NCBI GenBank assembly: GCA_965247395.1
Contig: OZ252012.1
Coordinates: forward strand, 1,860,001-1,924,000
Direction: 5' to 3'
DNA: 64,000 bases
DNA from: CAYRJD01 sp965247395
GTDB lineage: Bacteria; Actinomycetota; Acidimicrobiia; Acidimicrobiales; Poriferisodalaceae
Of the stretch, positions 1 to 7,998 are shown piece by piece (the first letter of the stretch is position 1; every line of letters starts with the position of its first letter). A program made the position numbers and the translations under genes. The notes under the pieces are model-generated. The model was not told where the DNA came from. It saw nothing but the letters and a program-made list of their open reading frames with translations, and did not search any database.

Positions 1-1
1 G

Positions 2-190
2 TTGCAGCGTTTGATGGGCATCGAGGCGAAACTGGAGCAGTATCACGCAGGCGAGAAGTTCATCGCAGCGATCGAGGCTGAACGCGGCGAGCGAGCCGTT
101 GATCGGATCTGGGATGACCAGGAGTTTCTCCCTTCTCTTGCTGAGATTCGCGAACCGAACACCTGGTTGGCACGAGTGCCCGCCACCTGA
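2..190 (+). CDS. DUF2342 zinc-dependent metalloprotease, C-terminal fragment
   Basis: Only the last 62 codons are inside the window; the gene enters from the left edge. The visible tail contains KLEQYHAGEKFIAAIE and RIWDDQEFLPSLAEIREP, which resemble the C-terminus of the actinobacterial DUF2342 family (zinc metalloprotease-like proteins, sometimes called F420-biosynthesis-associated). In Mycobacterium the same family lies directly before tilS (mesJ) and hpt, and the same order occurs here, which supports the call. The HExxH-type metal site would lie upstream of the window and cannot be checked. The function of the family is poorly known. The first codon shown is TTG and is not a real start. 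Confidence 0.72.
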   Translation: MQRLMGIEAKLEQYHAGEKFIAAIEAERGERAVDRIWDDQEFLPSLAEIREPNTWLARVPAT

Positions 191-217
191 AGCTGCAAAA
201 AAAGGGCAAAGCAGGCA

Positions 218-1198
218 ATGTCTCAACAAGGAATGTCTCAACTAGCAACGCCTGAACTAGCAATTACCGGGCAAGCAAAGCAGCTGCTAGACGACTATCT
301 GAGCGTGTGCACGTTCCCCGATTCGGACACGCTGCTATGTGCAGTATCGGGCGGTGCTGACTCTGCGGCGCTGCTCTGTCTGGCGCACCAGCATGCGCAA
401 AGCACCGGGGCTGCGGTATCGGCAGTTCATGTTGACCACGGGTTGCGCCCGCATAGCGCCGAAGACGCTGTACGAGTCAAATCTCTGGCCGACCGCCTGG
501 ACGTAGCTCTAATAATCAAACAGGTCGAGATCAAACCTGGCTCAAATTTGGAGGAGCGAGCACGCCTGGCTCGCCATGGCGCTTTAGGTCCTAACGCATT
601 GCTTGGGCACACCGCTGACGATCGAGCCGAGACGGTTCTGCTGCAGCTGCTGCGCGGTGGTGCCTTAGATGCCATCGGTTCGATGCGTCAGACCGCAACG
701 CGCCCTTTGTTAGCGCTGCGTCGTCGTGATACCGAAGCGATCTGTGAGGCAGTCGGTTATGACCCGGTAGTTGATTCGACTAATCACGATCCGCGCTTTG
801 TGCGAAACCGCGTGCGCCACGAAGTGCTGCCGCTGCTAAATGAAGTATTCCAGCGTGATGTCACCCCTCTGCTAGCAAGAGCCGCGGCGTTGGCCTCCGA
901 CGAAGCCGACCTGTTAGATGACTTGGCCGCGGCGATTGACCCCACAGACGCGCGCATGCTCACAGCCGCGCCGCTGCCTTTGGCTAGGCGCGCCATCAGA
1001 ACATGGTTGCGTTCACCGCACCCACCGGACGCAGCTTCTGTGCAGCGTGTTTTACTAGTGGCGCAAGGACACTGCCGAGCTACCGAAATAAATGACGGTC
1101 GCCGGGTAAGCCGGCACGCAGGTCGGCTTGTCTTAACCAATAAGAGCCAAGCCGATAAGAGCCAAGCGTCAGCAAGTAGGTTGAGCGCACGTGAATAA
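218..1198 (+). CDS. tilS: tRNA(Ile)-lysidine synthase TilS
   Basis: Cytoplasmic ATP-dependent ligase that converts C34 of the AUA-decoding tRNA-Ile to lysidine. The N-type ATP pyrophosphatase P-loop SGGADSA sits at residues 44-50, and the second family motif LGHTADDRAETVL follows near residue 130. At 326 residues it is the short actinobacterial form, without the full C-terminal domains of the 430-residue E. coli enzyme. The stop overlaps the hpt start by 8 bases, so the two are translationally coupled. Two oddities are visible: the start is duplicated (MSQQG then MSQLA, a 15-base near-repeat, so the second ATG at 233 is an alternative start), and the C-terminus carries a 15-base duplication coding KSQAD/KSQAS. 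Confidence 0.95.
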   Translation: MSQQGMSQLATPELAITGQAKQLLDDYLSVCTFPDSDTLLCAVSGGADSAALLCLAHQHAQSTGAAVSAVHVDHGLRPHSAEDAVRVKSLADRLDVALIIKQVEIKPGSNLEERARLARHGALGPNALLGHTADDRAETVLLQLLRGGALDAIGSMRQTATRPLLALRRRDTEAICEAVGYDPVVDSTNHDPRFVRNRVRHEVLPLLNEVFQRDVTPLLARAAALASDEADLLDDLAAAIDPTDARMLTAAPLPLARRAIRTWLRSPHPPDAASVQRVLLVAQGHCRATEINDGRRVSRHAGRLVLTNKSQADKSQASASRLSARE

Positions 1199-1811
1199 AG
1201 GCACTAAGACCTCATCAAAGACTCCAGATAGCGGCTTGCAAGAAGCGCTTGCTTCTGAAGAAGGCGTCGGCGAGGTGCTGGTGTCTGGAGAGCAGATCTC
1301 TAAACGAGTTGCCGAGATTGGCAGACAGATAACGCAGGACTATCAGGGTCGCGCTCCGCTGCTGGTGGTCATCTTGAAAGGGGCCGTGCTGTTTGCCTCT
1401 GATTTGTGCCGCTCCATCGATCTGCCGGTCGAGATGGACTTCATGGCCGTGTCGTCGTATGGAAACGGCACAAGCAGCAGTGGTGTGGTTCGGATCCTGA
1501 AAGACCTTGACATCGACATCAGCGACCGCGACGTAATCTTGGTGGAAGACATCGTCGACAGCGGCCTAACGCTGCAATACCTGCGTAAGAGCTTGAATGC
1601 GCGTGGCCCGGCCAGCTTGGCGATATGCAGTTTGCTGTTGCGTGAGACAATCGAACCAAACGCCGCCGCTGGCAAGGGTGAAGCCCATCCCCCTCATATT
1701 GACTATCTCGGTTTTGTCTTGCCACGCGTTTGGGTGATTGGTTACGGGCTCGATCTTGCCCAGCGTTTTCGCAATTTGCCCGACATTCGAGCCTTCGAAA
1801 CCGATCACTAG
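1191..1811 (+). CDS. hpt: hypoxanthine phosphoribosyltransferase
   Basis: Purine salvage enzyme that makes IMP or GMP from hypoxanthine or guanine plus PRPP. The PRPP-binding motif VILVEDIVDSGLTL is at residues 116-129, and the family signatures LLVVILKGAVLFASDL and DYLGFVLP are present. The 206-residue length fits the family with about 20 extra N-terminal residues rich in Ser/Thr/Lys. The GTG start lies inside the end of tilS (8-base overlap), as in many actinobacteria. In that phylum ftsH and folate genes usually follow; here an unusual phosphatase-like gene follows instead. Confidence 0.95.
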   Translation: MNKGTKTSSKTPDSGLQEALASEEGVGEVLVSGEQISKRVAEIGRQITQDYQGRAPLLVVILKGAVLFASDLCRSIDLPVEMDFMAVSSYGNGTSSSGVVRILKDLDIDISDRDVILVEDIVDSGLTLQYLRKSLNARGPASLAICSLLLRETIEPNAAAGKGEAHPPHIDYLGFVLPRVWVIGYGLDLAQRFRNLPDIRAFETDH

Positions 1812-1889
1812 GTTGCTGGTGATTACTAACTTTCAGGAATTTGCGCCGCAATAGAGCATCTGGTTGTGTCATTTGACCCTGTTCGCACA

Positions 1890-1895
1890 TAAATT
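1890..1895 (+). promoter_or_regulatory. candidate -10 hexamer, pseudophosphatase gene
   Basis: TAAATT, 6 bases before a TTG (1902) and 9 before the ATG at 1905. No Shine-Dalgarno sequence is visible, so a leaderless or near-leaderless transcript is inferred. Confidence 0.4.
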
Positions 1896-1904
1896 CAGGT
1901 ATTG

Positions 1905-2462
1905 ATGAGAGGTAAGTGGGCTGAAGGCATTCAGCCGAGACACTTCACCTGGGTGATGACCAGCAAGCTGGCGGTTTGCGAGCGCCCCGGCGGGTACGGC
2001 GACAGTCATCGTCGTGTGCGGCGCCAAGAAGAGATCATCTGGTTAAGTCGCAACGACATCGGCCTGATCTGCTCGTTGAGTGAGGCTCCTCACAACTTGC
2101 ACAACTACGACGCAGTAGGTCTTGAATACGTGCATCACCCCTGGCCAGCTCGTGGCGATCTGAGTAAGTATCTGTCTGCGGTTACCGAAGAAATCACAGC
2201 GGCGATTGATACCGATAAGCCAGTGGTGATTCACAAGTCCGGTATAGGTGATGACGTGGTTGCGCTGATCGCTTCTTTCCTGCTGCTGACCGGCAGGGTG
2301 CAAGGCGGACCACAGGTAACCGCCATCGTGGAGCGCATCTTCAACCGTCGGTTAGGACCGCCGGGCAGAACCATTGTTGAGTTAGCGCTGCGGATGAAAG
2401 GTGACGGCAATCCCGAAGATGCAACCGGCGGCAGCGCTAGCAGCTCTCGCCCGGCTGCGTAA
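1905..2462 (+). CDS. dual-specificity-phosphatase-like protein with degenerate active site
   Basis: About 185 residues with the layout of a small dual-specificity/tyrosine phosphatase: HFTWVMTSKLAVCERPG at the N-terminus, the core ICSLSEAPHN, then GLEYVHHPWP, and the P-loop position KPVVIHKSGIGDDVV. Numbering from the TTG at 1902, the loop reads H111-K-S-G-I-G-D-D118. Active enzymes need H-C-x5-R, so both the nucleophilic Cys and the phosphate-binding Arg are missing while the strand, His and Gly-x-Gly turn remain. It is therefore probably a pseudophosphatase (binding or scaffold role), or the resemblance is structural only. It fills the place where ftsH/folE/folP often occur. It abuts folB with no spacer (stop TAA followed directly by GTG), implying co-transcription with the folate genes. 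Start is ATG 1905 or TTG 1902. Confidence 0.6.
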   Translation: MRGKWAEGIQPRHFTWVMTSKLAVCERPGGYGDSHRRVRRQEEIIWLSRNDIGLICSLSEAPHNLHNYDAVGLEYVHHPWPARGDLSKYLSAVTEEITAAIDTDKPVVIHKSGIGDDVVALIASFLLLTGRVQGGPQVTAIVERIFNRRLGPPGRTIVELALRMKGDGNPEDATGGSASSSRPAA

Positions 2463-2876
2463 GTGACACAGTCTCAAGATGCCGTGTTGAACGGCGACCG
2501 GATCGAGCTGCGCGACTTGCGTGTGATGGGAGTGGTGGGCGTGTTGGCACACGAGCGAACCGCACCCCAACCGCTCTCGATCGACCTAGATATCTATGCC
2601 GACCTGGCTAGCTCTGCACGCACTGATGCTCTCGATGACACATCGGATTACGGCGCCGCAGCCGAAGCGGTGGCGCACCTTTGTGCAACCACGCAACCTC
2701 AACTGCTTGAAACACTGGCTACGGAAGTGGCAATGCATTTGTGCGCTTGGAGCGGTGTGATCGCAGTAACCGCAACAGTGAGGAAGCTGCGCCCACCGGT
2801 TCCGTTGCAGCTTGAATCGGCCGGAGTTCGAGTGACACGGTTTGCCGCGGAGATGTCTTCGGCGCCTCAGCAATAG
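2463..2876 (+). CDS. folB: dihydroneopterin aldolase FolB
   Basis: Folate pathway enzyme that cleaves 7,8-dihydroneopterin to 6-hydroxymethyl-dihydropterin and glycolaldehyde. The family signature GDRIELRDLRVMGVVGVLAHER is split over residues 11-32, with the conserved Glu (E31) after the Ala-His, and the conserved Lys in VRKLRPPVP (K108). Length 137 matches the family (about 120) with a short N-terminal addition. GTG start directly after the previous stop. It is followed 21 bases later by folK, the next enzyme of the pathway; folP and folE are not in this window. Confidence 0.93.
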   Translation: MTQSQDAVLNGDRIELRDLRVMGVVGVLAHERTAPQPLSIDLDIYADLASSARTDALDDTSDYGAAAEAVAHLCATTQPQLLETLATEVAMHLCAWSGVIAVTATVRKLRPPVPLQLESAGVRVTRFAAEMSSAPQQ

Positions 2877-2897
2877 GTGAACAGGCGATATCCGTGA

Positions 2898-3515
2898 GTG
2901 CTACCCGTGAGCTCTAGCGAAGCAAGCCCAACCCAGGGCCGGGAATCAGCGAGCGCGCCAGTGCAAGCGTTTCTGGGACTGGGGTCAAACCTGGGCGACA
3001 GCCAGCAGCTGTTGACCGATGCGTTGCAATTTTTATCGGATTCGTTGGTAAGTCATTCACCGAGCACAGCCGATATAACCGCCGTGTCCAGCATCTATCG
3101 CAGTGAGGCGATCGGCGGGCCCGACGACTCACCAGATTTTTTGAACCTGGTGGCACAACTACAGACGGAGATGACCCCTCACGAGCTGTTGGCAATCTGC
3201 CAACAAGCCGAGCAGCGAGCCGAGCGCGTGCGAGCAGAACACTGGGGACCACGCACGCTTGACGTTGATGTACTGCTCTACGGCGATCTGCGTCTGGCTG
3301 ATGCGGATCTAATTATTCCGCACCCGCGTATGTTCGAACGACAGTTTGTGATCGAGCCGCTAGCGGAACTGGCTCCGGGGTTGGTGCGGGTGCTGTTGGC
3401 GGAGTTCGATCCGCAAACTCGTGAAGCGCTCGAAAATGAGCGTGTCAAGCAGGATTGCTACAAGATTGCTCAGGCTCCGTGGCAGCCTGCTTCAGTGGCG
3501 GCAAGATCAACGTGA
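2898..3515 (+). CDS. folK: 6-hydroxymethyl-dihydropterin pyrophosphokinase FolK
   Basis: Transfers pyrophosphate from ATP to 6-hydroxymethyl-dihydropterin, the step after FolB. Motifs seen: FLGLGSNLGDS near the N-terminus, the HPPK signature HWGPRTLDVDVLLYG, and IPHPRMFERQFVIEPLAEL. At 205 residues it is longer than the common 160-170 because of an N-terminal Ser-rich leader and about 30 extra C-terminal residues. GTG start at 2898 (another GTG at 2907). The stop overlaps the lysS start in a GTGA quartet, so the genes are coupled. Confidence 0.94.
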   Translation: MLPVSSSEASPTQGRESASAPVQAFLGLGSNLGDSQQLLTDALQFLSDSLVSHSPSTADITAVSSIYRSEAIGGPDDSPDFLNLVAQLQTEMTPHELLAICQQAEQRAERVRAEHWGPRTLDVDVLLYGDLRLADADLIIPHPRMFERQFVIEPLAELAPGLVRVLLAEFDPQTREALENERVKQDCYKIAQAPWQPASVAARST

Positions 3516-4915
3516 GCACGTACAGCAACTTCCGCCCCGACACTTCGGTAGCAGAGGTGATCGCCCGCTGGCCCGACCTAAAGCCCGGCACAGAAACAAG
3601 CGAAACGGTGTCGATAGCTGGCCGGCTAATGCTGCGGCGTGTACAAGGCAAGCTGGCCTTTGGAACCCTCGATGACGGCACCGGTCGCGTTCAGCTTTTT
3701 GCTCCCGCGGCCAGCACGCCTGATCACGCTGGGTTTTGCGATTGCTCGCTGGGCGACTGGCTAGGAGTGACCGGCGTGGTTATGACCACCAAGCGAGGTG
3801 AGCTAAGCGTGCGGGTGGATAGCTGGCAGGTGCTGGCGTCTACCAATCGCTCGTTCCCAGACAAATGGCACGGCATCACCGACCCGGATGTTCGCTTTCG
3901 CCAGCGTTACGTCGACCTGTGGGTTACCCCGCAAGCGCGTGCGATCTTTGAGGCTCGCAGCAAGATCGTTTCACTCACGCGGCGTTGGCTGGAAGAGCGC
4001 GACTTCATAGAAGTAGAGACCCCGATGTTTCATCCGATTGCGGGTGGGGCGTTGGCGCATCCGTTCATAACGCAGCATCGTGCGCTCGACATGGAGCTGT
4101 ACCTGCGAATAGCTCCGGAGCTTTATTTGAAGCGACTGGTAGTAGGTGGCTTTACGCGCGTGTTCGAACTGGGCCGGGTGTTTCGCAACGAGGGCTTGTC
4201 GATACGCCACAACCCCGAATTCACAATGCTCGAGCTATATCAGGCTTACGCCGATTACGGCGACATCATGGAGTTGACCGAGCAGCTGGTGGCACACCTG
4301 GCACAAACGATCACCGGCAGTTGCACCGTTGTTGCTGGTCAGCGCTCGGTGGATCTGACCACGCCCTGGCCACGCAAGACAATGGCTTCGCTGGTGAGCG
4401 AGGCCGTGGGCAAGGAGCTGTCCGTTAGCACCGATAGAGAAAACCTGGCCGTGGCGGCTAACGCGCACAACATTGAAATAAAGGCCTCGTACGGGCCTGG
4501 GAAGATCCTGGCCGAGCTATACGAGAAGCTGGTCGAGCCGAACCTGATTGGCCCGGTGTTTGTAACAGAGTATCCGGCTGAGGTTTCTCCTCTGGCGGCA
4601 CCGCACCCCGATGAGCCGTTGTTGACCGAGCGGTTTGAAGCGGTGGTAGTGGGCCATGAGTTGGCCAACGGCTTTAGCGAGCTAACAGATTCGGCCACGC
4701 AACGGAAGCGCTTTGAAGCTCAGGCCGCGCAGCGTGACGCTGGAGATGAAGAGGCAATGAGCGTTGATGAGGATTATTTGCGTGCGTTGGATTACGGCTT
4801 GCCACCTACCGGCGGGCTCGGTGTGGGCATTGACCGGTTAGCGATGTTGTTGAGCGGTGCGGACTCCATCCGTGACGTGGTGCTCTTCCCCACCTTGCGT
4901 CCCGAACAGAATTAG
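3512..4915 (+). CDS. lysS: lysyl-tRNA synthetase, class II
   Basis: Charges tRNA-Lys. An OB-fold anticodon domain (about residues 35-130, with LRRVQGKLAFGTLDDGTGRVQL) precedes the class II catalytic core: motif 2 FRNEGLSIRHNPEFTMLELYQ and motif 3 GGLGVGIDRLAMLL near the C-terminus. I chose the GTG at 3512, which overlaps the folK stop as GTGA; this gives 467 residues and starts where homologues start. The open frame extends upstream to 3455 but that part lies inside folK. Last gene of the rightward tilS-to-lysS run; a convergent gene follows. Confidence 0.95.
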   Translation: MSTYSNFRPDTSVAEVIARWPDLKPGTETSETVSIAGRLMLRRVQGKLAFGTLDDGTGRVQLFAPAASTPDHAGFCDCSLGDWLGVTGVVMTTKRGELSVRVDSWQVLASTNRSFPDKWHGITDPDVRFRQRYVDLWVTPQARAIFEARSKIVSLTRRWLEERDFIEVETPMFHPIAGGALAHPFITQHRALDMELYLRIAPELYLKRLVVGGFTRVFELGRVFRNEGLSIRHNPEFTMLELYQAYADYGDIMELTEQLVAHLAQTITGSCTVVAGQRSVDLTTPWPRKTMASLVSEAVGKELSVSTDRENLAVAANAHNIEIKASYGPGKILAELYEKLVEPNLIGPVFVTEYPAEVSPLAAPHPDEPLLTERFEAVVVGHELANGFSELTDSATQRKRFEAQAAQRDAGDEEAMSVDEDYLRALDYGLPPTGGLGVGIDRLAMLLSGADSIRDVVLFPTLRPEQN

Positions 4916-4955
4916 CTAACCGGGTGAACTCAACGCAAGCGAACGCTGCCCTGAC

Positions 4956-4978
4956 CGGCGGCTACTAAGGAGTCGCCG
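4956..4978. terminator. possible bidirectional terminator hairpin
   Basis: Eight-pair stem CGGCGGCT / AGTCGCCG (one G-U pair) with a 7-base loop, between convergent lysS and the thioesterase gene, overlapping the latter's last bases. No T-tract is present. Confidence 0.35.
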
Positions 4979-5642
4979 TAGTCCCTGGCGGTTGGTCTTG
5001 TCTCTCTATGAACAGCCCCTCGGCTTCCACGCAGAGCTCGTCGCCACTATGTCCCGTTGCCCGCAAGGTGATCTTGCGACCGTCAATGTTGTGGAGCCAT
5101 GTCCGAAACTGCAGCGGTTCATCAAGCGGGGTGCCAGCGCGGTAGTCAATCGACAAGTTGACGGTGAACGCTTGACTCCCTCGCATGCGGTTTAGCGCCC
5201 CCATGACTTCGTCGATCACCAGAGCGAGCATGCCGCCATGCGTTCGTTCGGGTGGGCCCGCGAACATCGGATCGACGGTGCAGGTCGCAGTGACGCAGTC
5301 GGCCGACTCGCGCACAAAGGTGATGCCGACAGAAGATGGATGCAGGTATCCACCACCGATCGAGAACGGGTCGAACTCGATTTCTTCGCCATCTTCCGCT
5401 GGTATTGGGGCGAACTGACCTGCATAAATTTCCGCCAGATGAGGGCGTGTCAGAAAATCGTCCAGCTTCGATCGCAGATCGCCTTTTTCAAGCTCGTCTG
5501 CCAGTGCATTTAGCGCCGTCGTGCTGCGAGCAAGCAACTCATCATCGGCTTTACGGCCAGATAACGCACTATTTACTCGCCTTGCGGCTGCGGCAGCTTC
5601 GGCCAGTGGGAGCCACTCATCGGTGCGGTCGTCTGGATTCAC
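4965..5642 (-). CDS. PaaI-type hotdog thioesterase
   Basis: Predicted acyl-CoA thioesterase. The C-terminal 120 residues carry the hotdog fold pattern with PPERTHGGMLALVIDEVMG (the H-G-G-x6-D/E-E motif of the PaaI/4HBT group) followed by TVNLSIDYRAGTPLDEPL. The first 90 residues are an extra N-terminal helical region, as in several actinobacterial PaaI-like proteins. The substrate is not predictable; the wealth of acyl-CoA genes in the window suggests fatty or branched acyl-CoA. GTG start at 5642 is preceded by TAGCTT at a leaderless spacing. Confidence 0.85.
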   Translation of the reverse strand: MNPDDRTDEWLPLAEAAAAARRVNSALSGRKADDELLARSTTALNALADELEKGDLRSKLDDFLTRPHLAEIYAGQFAPIPAEDGEEIEFDPFSIGGGYLHPSSVGITFVRESADCVTATCTVDPMFAGPPERTHGGMLALVIDEVMGALNRMRGSQAFTVNLSIDYRAGTPLDEPLQFRTWLHNIDGRKITLRATGHSGDELCVEAEGLFIERQDQPPGTTATP

Positions 5643-5648
5643 GCGGAG

Positions 5649-5654
5649 AAGCTA
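5649..5654 (-). promoter_or_regulatory. candidate -10 hexamer, thioesterase gene
   Basis: TAGCTT on the minus strand, 6 bases before the GTG start at 5642; leaderless spacing. Confidence 0.45.
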
Positions 5655-5734
5655 CCGCGGGTTAGCGATAGCAGGCCGCTGAGATGTTCGCCTGCGGGCA
5701 TGATGTCGCAATCTAGGAACCTATCCCCACAGAG

Positions 5735-5953
5735 GTGCTTCATTTCATTTGGAGAGTGCGTAACGAGTGGCACGCTCGGGAAGAATGGTTTGTAGCTCAT
5801 TACGGCAAAAACGAAGAGGCCTTACAAGCCGACCTTACCGAAGAGCATTTTGACGAAGTGCTGGACGAATGGGATCAAGCAGCTCCTGACGAAGATGCGG
5901 CGGCTACTGCTGCCGCATACAGCGAGTGTCCCCATAGCTCCTGCGGCTTCTAA
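5735..5953 (+). CDS. small hypothetical protein
   Basis: Open frame of 72 codons from GTG. The product is acidic in its second half (EEALQADLTEEHFDEVLDEWDQ) and ends with Cys/Ser residues; no signal peptide, membrane span or recognised domain. It sits alone between the divergent thioesterase gene and the CinA-like gene. Trp/His-rich residues early and a clear acidic helix make it look protein-like rather than random, but there is no good ribosome site. An internal GTG at 5756 could be the true start. It might be noise. Confidence 0.35.
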   Translation: MLHFIWRVRNEWHAREEWFVAHYGKNEEALQADLTEEHFDEVLDEWDQAAPDEDAAATAAAYSECPHSSCGF

Positions 5954-6087
5954 CGCCTGCAACAGCTCGCTGCCTAAAGTGGCGTATCCATAAGGCTGGC
6001 AGGTTCCTGATACCCGCCGCCGCGTTAATAGCGTTAGCGCAGAGCGCAAGAGGAAACACAAGGCACAGGAAGTAAAGAGGGTTTGAA

Positions 6088-6753
6088 GTGAGCGACACAG
6101 GAAAAGGTGCGGACGAGCTAACCGCGCAAGAGCGCCGACGGCTGGTGCAGCAAATACATGATTCGCCCACTCGTCTGGTGCTGTCGGTTGCGGGCGGCTC
6201 GCGAGCCTTGTCAGACCTACAAACCGCTCCTGGTGCTTCGCGCACACTGCTGGAAGGGTTAGCTCCCTACACACGCGGCTCGATTCGAGCCCTGGTGAGT
6301 TCGTTGACCCATGCACCAAGCGAGGCAGCACCAAGCGAGGCAGGCAGTAAAGCAGCAAACAACGAGGCAGCCGAGGAGACGGCGACGGCCGAAGTCCCGA
6401 TACCTGGCGTCTCCGAAGAAGGCGTAAGCACCTTGGCGCAGGCCTGCTTAGCCCGGGCAATCGCCTATGCGACCGAATACGACGAAGAGTTTCCGGTGCT
6501 CGGCGTGGCTTGCACGGCTGCGTTGGCAACACAACGCCAGCGACGAGGAGACGACCGAGCTTGGATGGCAATCGCCACGGACGGGGCTGTAATCAAGACT
6601 CAACTAGTGGAGTTTCCAGCAGCCGACTCTGGTTCGGGCACTGGCTCAGACTCTGCTGATCACGCCGAGGCTTATTACGACCGACGCATGATGCAAGAAC
6701 ACCAGCTAGCCGACGCTTTGTTGAAGTTCATCGCTGCGCACGTTGCTGCATAA
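6088..6753 (+). CDS. CinA C-terminal-domain-like protein
   Basis: Stand-alone protein resembling the CinA C-terminal (nicotinamide-nucleotide amidase-like) fold. The first 75 residues contain TRLVLSVAGGSRALSDL and APGASRTLLEGLAPYTRGSIR, the pattern of the CinA-like group in which a Gly-Gly-Ser turn is followed by PGASR. The middle contains a low-complexity insertion with a perfect 15-base duplication at 6313-6342 (APSEA repeated). The second half has ACLARAIAYATEYDEEFPVLGVACTAAL, matching the later part of the domain. Enzymatic activity is not established for this subgroup. GTG start, preceded by AAGAGGG as a likely ribosome site. Confidence 0.6.
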   Translation: MSDTGKGADELTAQERRRLVQQIHDSPTRLVLSVAGGSRALSDLQTAPGASRTLLEGLAPYTRGSIRALVSSLTHAPSEAAPSEAGSKAANNEAAEETATAEVPIPGVSEEGVSTLAQACLARAIAYATEYDEEFPVLGVACTAALATQRQRRGDDRAWMAIATDGAVIKTQLVEFPAADSGSGTGSDSADHAEAYYDRRMMQEHQLADALLKFIAAHVAA

Positions 6754-6784
6754 CAAAACTTCGTAATCGATTCGCCCACGCCGC

Positions 6785-6790
6785 TAATGT
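6785..6790 (+). promoter_or_regulatory. candidate -10 hexamer, thiolase leader
   Basis: TAATGT, 8 bases before the ATG of a ten-codon open frame at 6799 that ends on the thiolase start. Confidence 0.45.
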
Positions 6791-6798
6791 CGCCAGCC

Positions 6799-6831
6799 AT
6801 GAGTACCACTGCCGTGTGCGCCGCATCGTGA
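6799..6831 (+). CDS. possible ten-codon leader peptide
   Basis: ATG at leaderless distance from TAATGT opens a frame coding MSTTAVCAAS. Its TGA stop overlaps the GTG at 6828 that fits as the thiolase start (GTGA). This would couple thiolase translation to a leader. It could also be a chance open frame. Confidence 0.25.
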   Translation: MSTTAVCAAS

Positions 6832-7988
6832 GCAATAGCGCCAAAGCTCTGCTGGCCGGCGTGTTTGAACATCCTGGACGAGAGTTGCCCGACCTCACGC
6901 TGCCTCAGATTCACGCCGAGGTGGCTGCCGGTGCCCTAGCCGATGCCGGGCTTGGCTTTTCTGATGTTGATGCCTACTTCAGCGCCGGTGATGCGCCCGG
7001 TTTTGGAGCACTCTCGATGGTCGAATATCTCGGCCTTGACTGCACCTACGTTGACAACACCGAAACCGGCGGTTCGTCGTATCTCGTTCATATTCAGCAC
7101 GCAGCAGCAGCCATTGCCGCTGGATATCTAAACGTTGCCCTAATCACGCTGGCTGGCAAGCCTCGAACGGGCGGCGCTGGTCCAGGTGGCAGCGCCAGGT
7201 TTAGCTCTGCGCCAGAGGCGGATTTTGAAAACCTGTTCGGCTTGTCGGTGCCGGGCGGCTACGCCCTTGCAGCACAACGACACATGCACGAGTTTGGCAC
7301 TACCTCTCGCCAGCTCGCCGAGATCAAAGTTGCGGCTTCCATTCACGCTTCGCACAATCCACACGCATTTCTCAAAGACGAGGTGAGCATCGATGAAGTG
7401 CTCGATTCGCCGATGATGTCGGAACCGCTGCACCGGTTGGACTGCTGCGTTATAACCGACGGGGGTGGAGCGCTGGTGCTTGTATCGCCGGATGTGGCGC
7501 GCAGCCTCGATCGCCATTGCGTGTCGGTGATAGGCACTGGCACCGCCGTCAAGCACACACAAGGCCGAATCGATTTGACCCACACAGGCGCAATTGCGTC
7601 AGGACCGCTTGCTTTTGCTGAGGCGGGTGTGACGCCGGCTGACATCGACTATGTGTCTATTTACGACAGTTTCACGATCACGGTGCTGATGACGCTGGAA
7701 GACCTGGGGTTTTGCAAGAAAGGCGAGGGAGGCCGCTTTGTCAGCGACGGAAACCTTGTGTCGGGAACAGGCTCACTGCCGTTTAACACCGACGGGGGAG
7801 GGTTGTGCAACAACCATCCAGCCAATAAGGGCGGCATGACCAAGGTGATCGAGGCCGTACGTCAGCTACGCGGCGAAGCAACGCCTGCGGTACAGGTGCC
7901 AGATTGCGAGCTGGCTCTGGCGCACGGAACTGGTGGCAGTCTGGCAACGCGCATGGGCAGCGCCACAACAATCTTGAGCCGGGACTAG
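6828..7988 (+). CDS. thiolase-family acetyl-CoA acyltransferase (SCPx-like)
   Basis: Member of the SCP-x-like thiolase group that cleaves or handles 3-oxoacyl or sterol side-chain acyl-CoA in actinobacteria. N-terminal domain: LLAGVFEHPGRELPDLTLPQIHAEVA; core: ADIDYVSIYDSFTITVLMTLEDLGF; C-terminal glycine motif NTDGGGLCNNHPANKGG and ALAHGTGGSLATRMGSATTIL. At the usual nucleophile position the sequence reads ETGGSSYLV without a Cys, typical of the non-classical members whose chemistry is unclear. The start is GTG 6828 (overlapping a leader stop) or GTG 6816. The Zn-ribbon/OB-fold gene follows after 10 bases; in this family the two are partners that form a complex. Confidence 0.85.
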   Translation: MSNSAKALLAGVFEHPGRELPDLTLPQIHAEVAAGALADAGLGFSDVDAYFSAGDAPGFGALSMVEYLGLDCTYVDNTETGGSSYLVHIQHAAAAIAAGYLNVALITLAGKPRTGGAGPGGSARFSSAPEADFENLFGLSVPGGYALAAQRHMHEFGTTSRQLAEIKVAASIHASHNPHAFLKDEVSIDEVLDSPMMSEPLHRLDCCVITDGGGALVLVSPDVARSLDRHCVSVIGTGTAVKHTQGRIDLTHTGAIASGPLAFAEAGVTPADIDYVSIYDSFTITVLMTLEDLGFCKKGEGGRFVSDGNLVSGTGSLPFNTDGGGLCNNHPANKGGMTKVIEAVRQLRGEATPAVQVPDCELALAHGTGGSLATRMGSATTILSRD

Positions 7989-7998
7989 AGGGATCGAG

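Noticed and set aside
5822..6571. A 249-codon minus-strand open frame
   Set aside because: Leu/Arg/Pro-rich text with no motif that lies across the CinA-like gene and the small gene; a shadow frame.
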